Below, piece after piece: positions 60,086-60,120 of a stretch of 60,120 nucleotides of DNA. The first letter of the stretch is position 1. Each line of letters starts with the position of its first letter. The notes beneath the pieces are model-generated. The model did no database searches and was not told where the DNA came from. It worked only from the letters and a program-made list of their open reading frames with translations. A program made the translations under genes and the position numbers. Source of the stretch: an uncultured Muribaculaceae bacterium (GTDB taxonomy: Bacteria > Bacteroidota > Bacteroidia > Bacteroidales > Muribaculaceae). The stretch lies in assembly GCA_910584545.1 (NCBI GenBank), contig CAJUBC010000007.1, forward strand, positions 1-60,120. Reading direction: 5' to 3'.

Positions 60086-60120
60086 AAAGGTTGTAATCAT
60101 GCTGATATACAGCAAAATAA

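Noticed and set aside
1..60120. CRISPR arrays
   Set aside because: No regularly spaced direct repeats were seen; the only short tandem repeats are the 11-bp units at 58143.

Overview
The window reads as chromosomal DNA of a gut-type Bacteroidales, most likely Muribaculaceae (family-level placement is inference). The evidence is a recurring Bacteroidota promoter (TTTG, 19-20 nt, TAnnTTTG) seen at many gene starts, type IX secretion (T9SS) genes, secreted proteins with T9SS-like C-terminal tails, and several Bacteroidota-restricted families (DUF3316, DUF3256, TPR-LuxR membrane regulators). No rRNA or CRISPR was seen. One tRNA (Gly, CCC) is present.

Layout. 0.1-10.7 kb is housekeeping: manA; a leftward unit lptF/G-like, GYF/TM2 protein, topoisomerase IV A, DUF3316; rightward pta-ackA and lgt. 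10.7-25.6 kb is an almost unbroken leftward run: GH25 lysozyme, porU, rex, an FAH-like protein, a second C25 peptidase-like protein, porV, ispF, cvpA, sufC, sufD, sufS, with no sufB between cvpA and sufC. 25.7-29.8 kb runs rightward: hpt, adk, porE-like, DUF2461. 29.8-38.0 kb is a leftward six-gene unit from one promoter: DEAD helicase, DUF3256, gltX, waaA, MBOAT acyltransferase and its SGNH-like partner.

38.1-45.4 kb is accessory and eroded: nfeD-SPFH with a short inverted-repeat element between them, an LRR T9SS cargo, dinD, an ISAs1 insertion sequence, an orphan antitoxin with a decayed GNAT toxin, tRNA-Gly and a small T9SS cargo. 45.5-50.9 kb is a complete five-gene pseudaminic acid operon (pseB-pseC-pseFH fusion-pseG-pseI). 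51.0-52.2 kb holds two GYF-domain membrane proteins. 52.3-56.0 kb is a toxin-antitoxin stretch: hipA/hipB split by a second copy of the same inverted-repeat element, then a three-gene operon (unknown protein, HTH regulator, SecB-like chaperone) resembling toxin-antitoxin-chaperone modules. 56.2-60.1 kb has a TPR-LuxR membrane regulator divergent from a secreted T9SS-type protein, and a broken or truncated secreted protein at the edge.

The genes link into a surface theme: Lgt, LptF/G-like, WaaA and MBOAT/SGNH build the envelope; PorU, PorV and PorE belong to T9SS; at least three cargo proteins carry sorting-type tails; and pseudaminic acid could decorate secreted or surface glycans. The most unusual items are the 254-323 bp element that sits between two genes of an operon in both copies and supplies the stop codon of the upstream gene, the SecB-like three-gene module, the PseF-PseH fusion, the second C25 protein in the porU locus, and the absent sufB.
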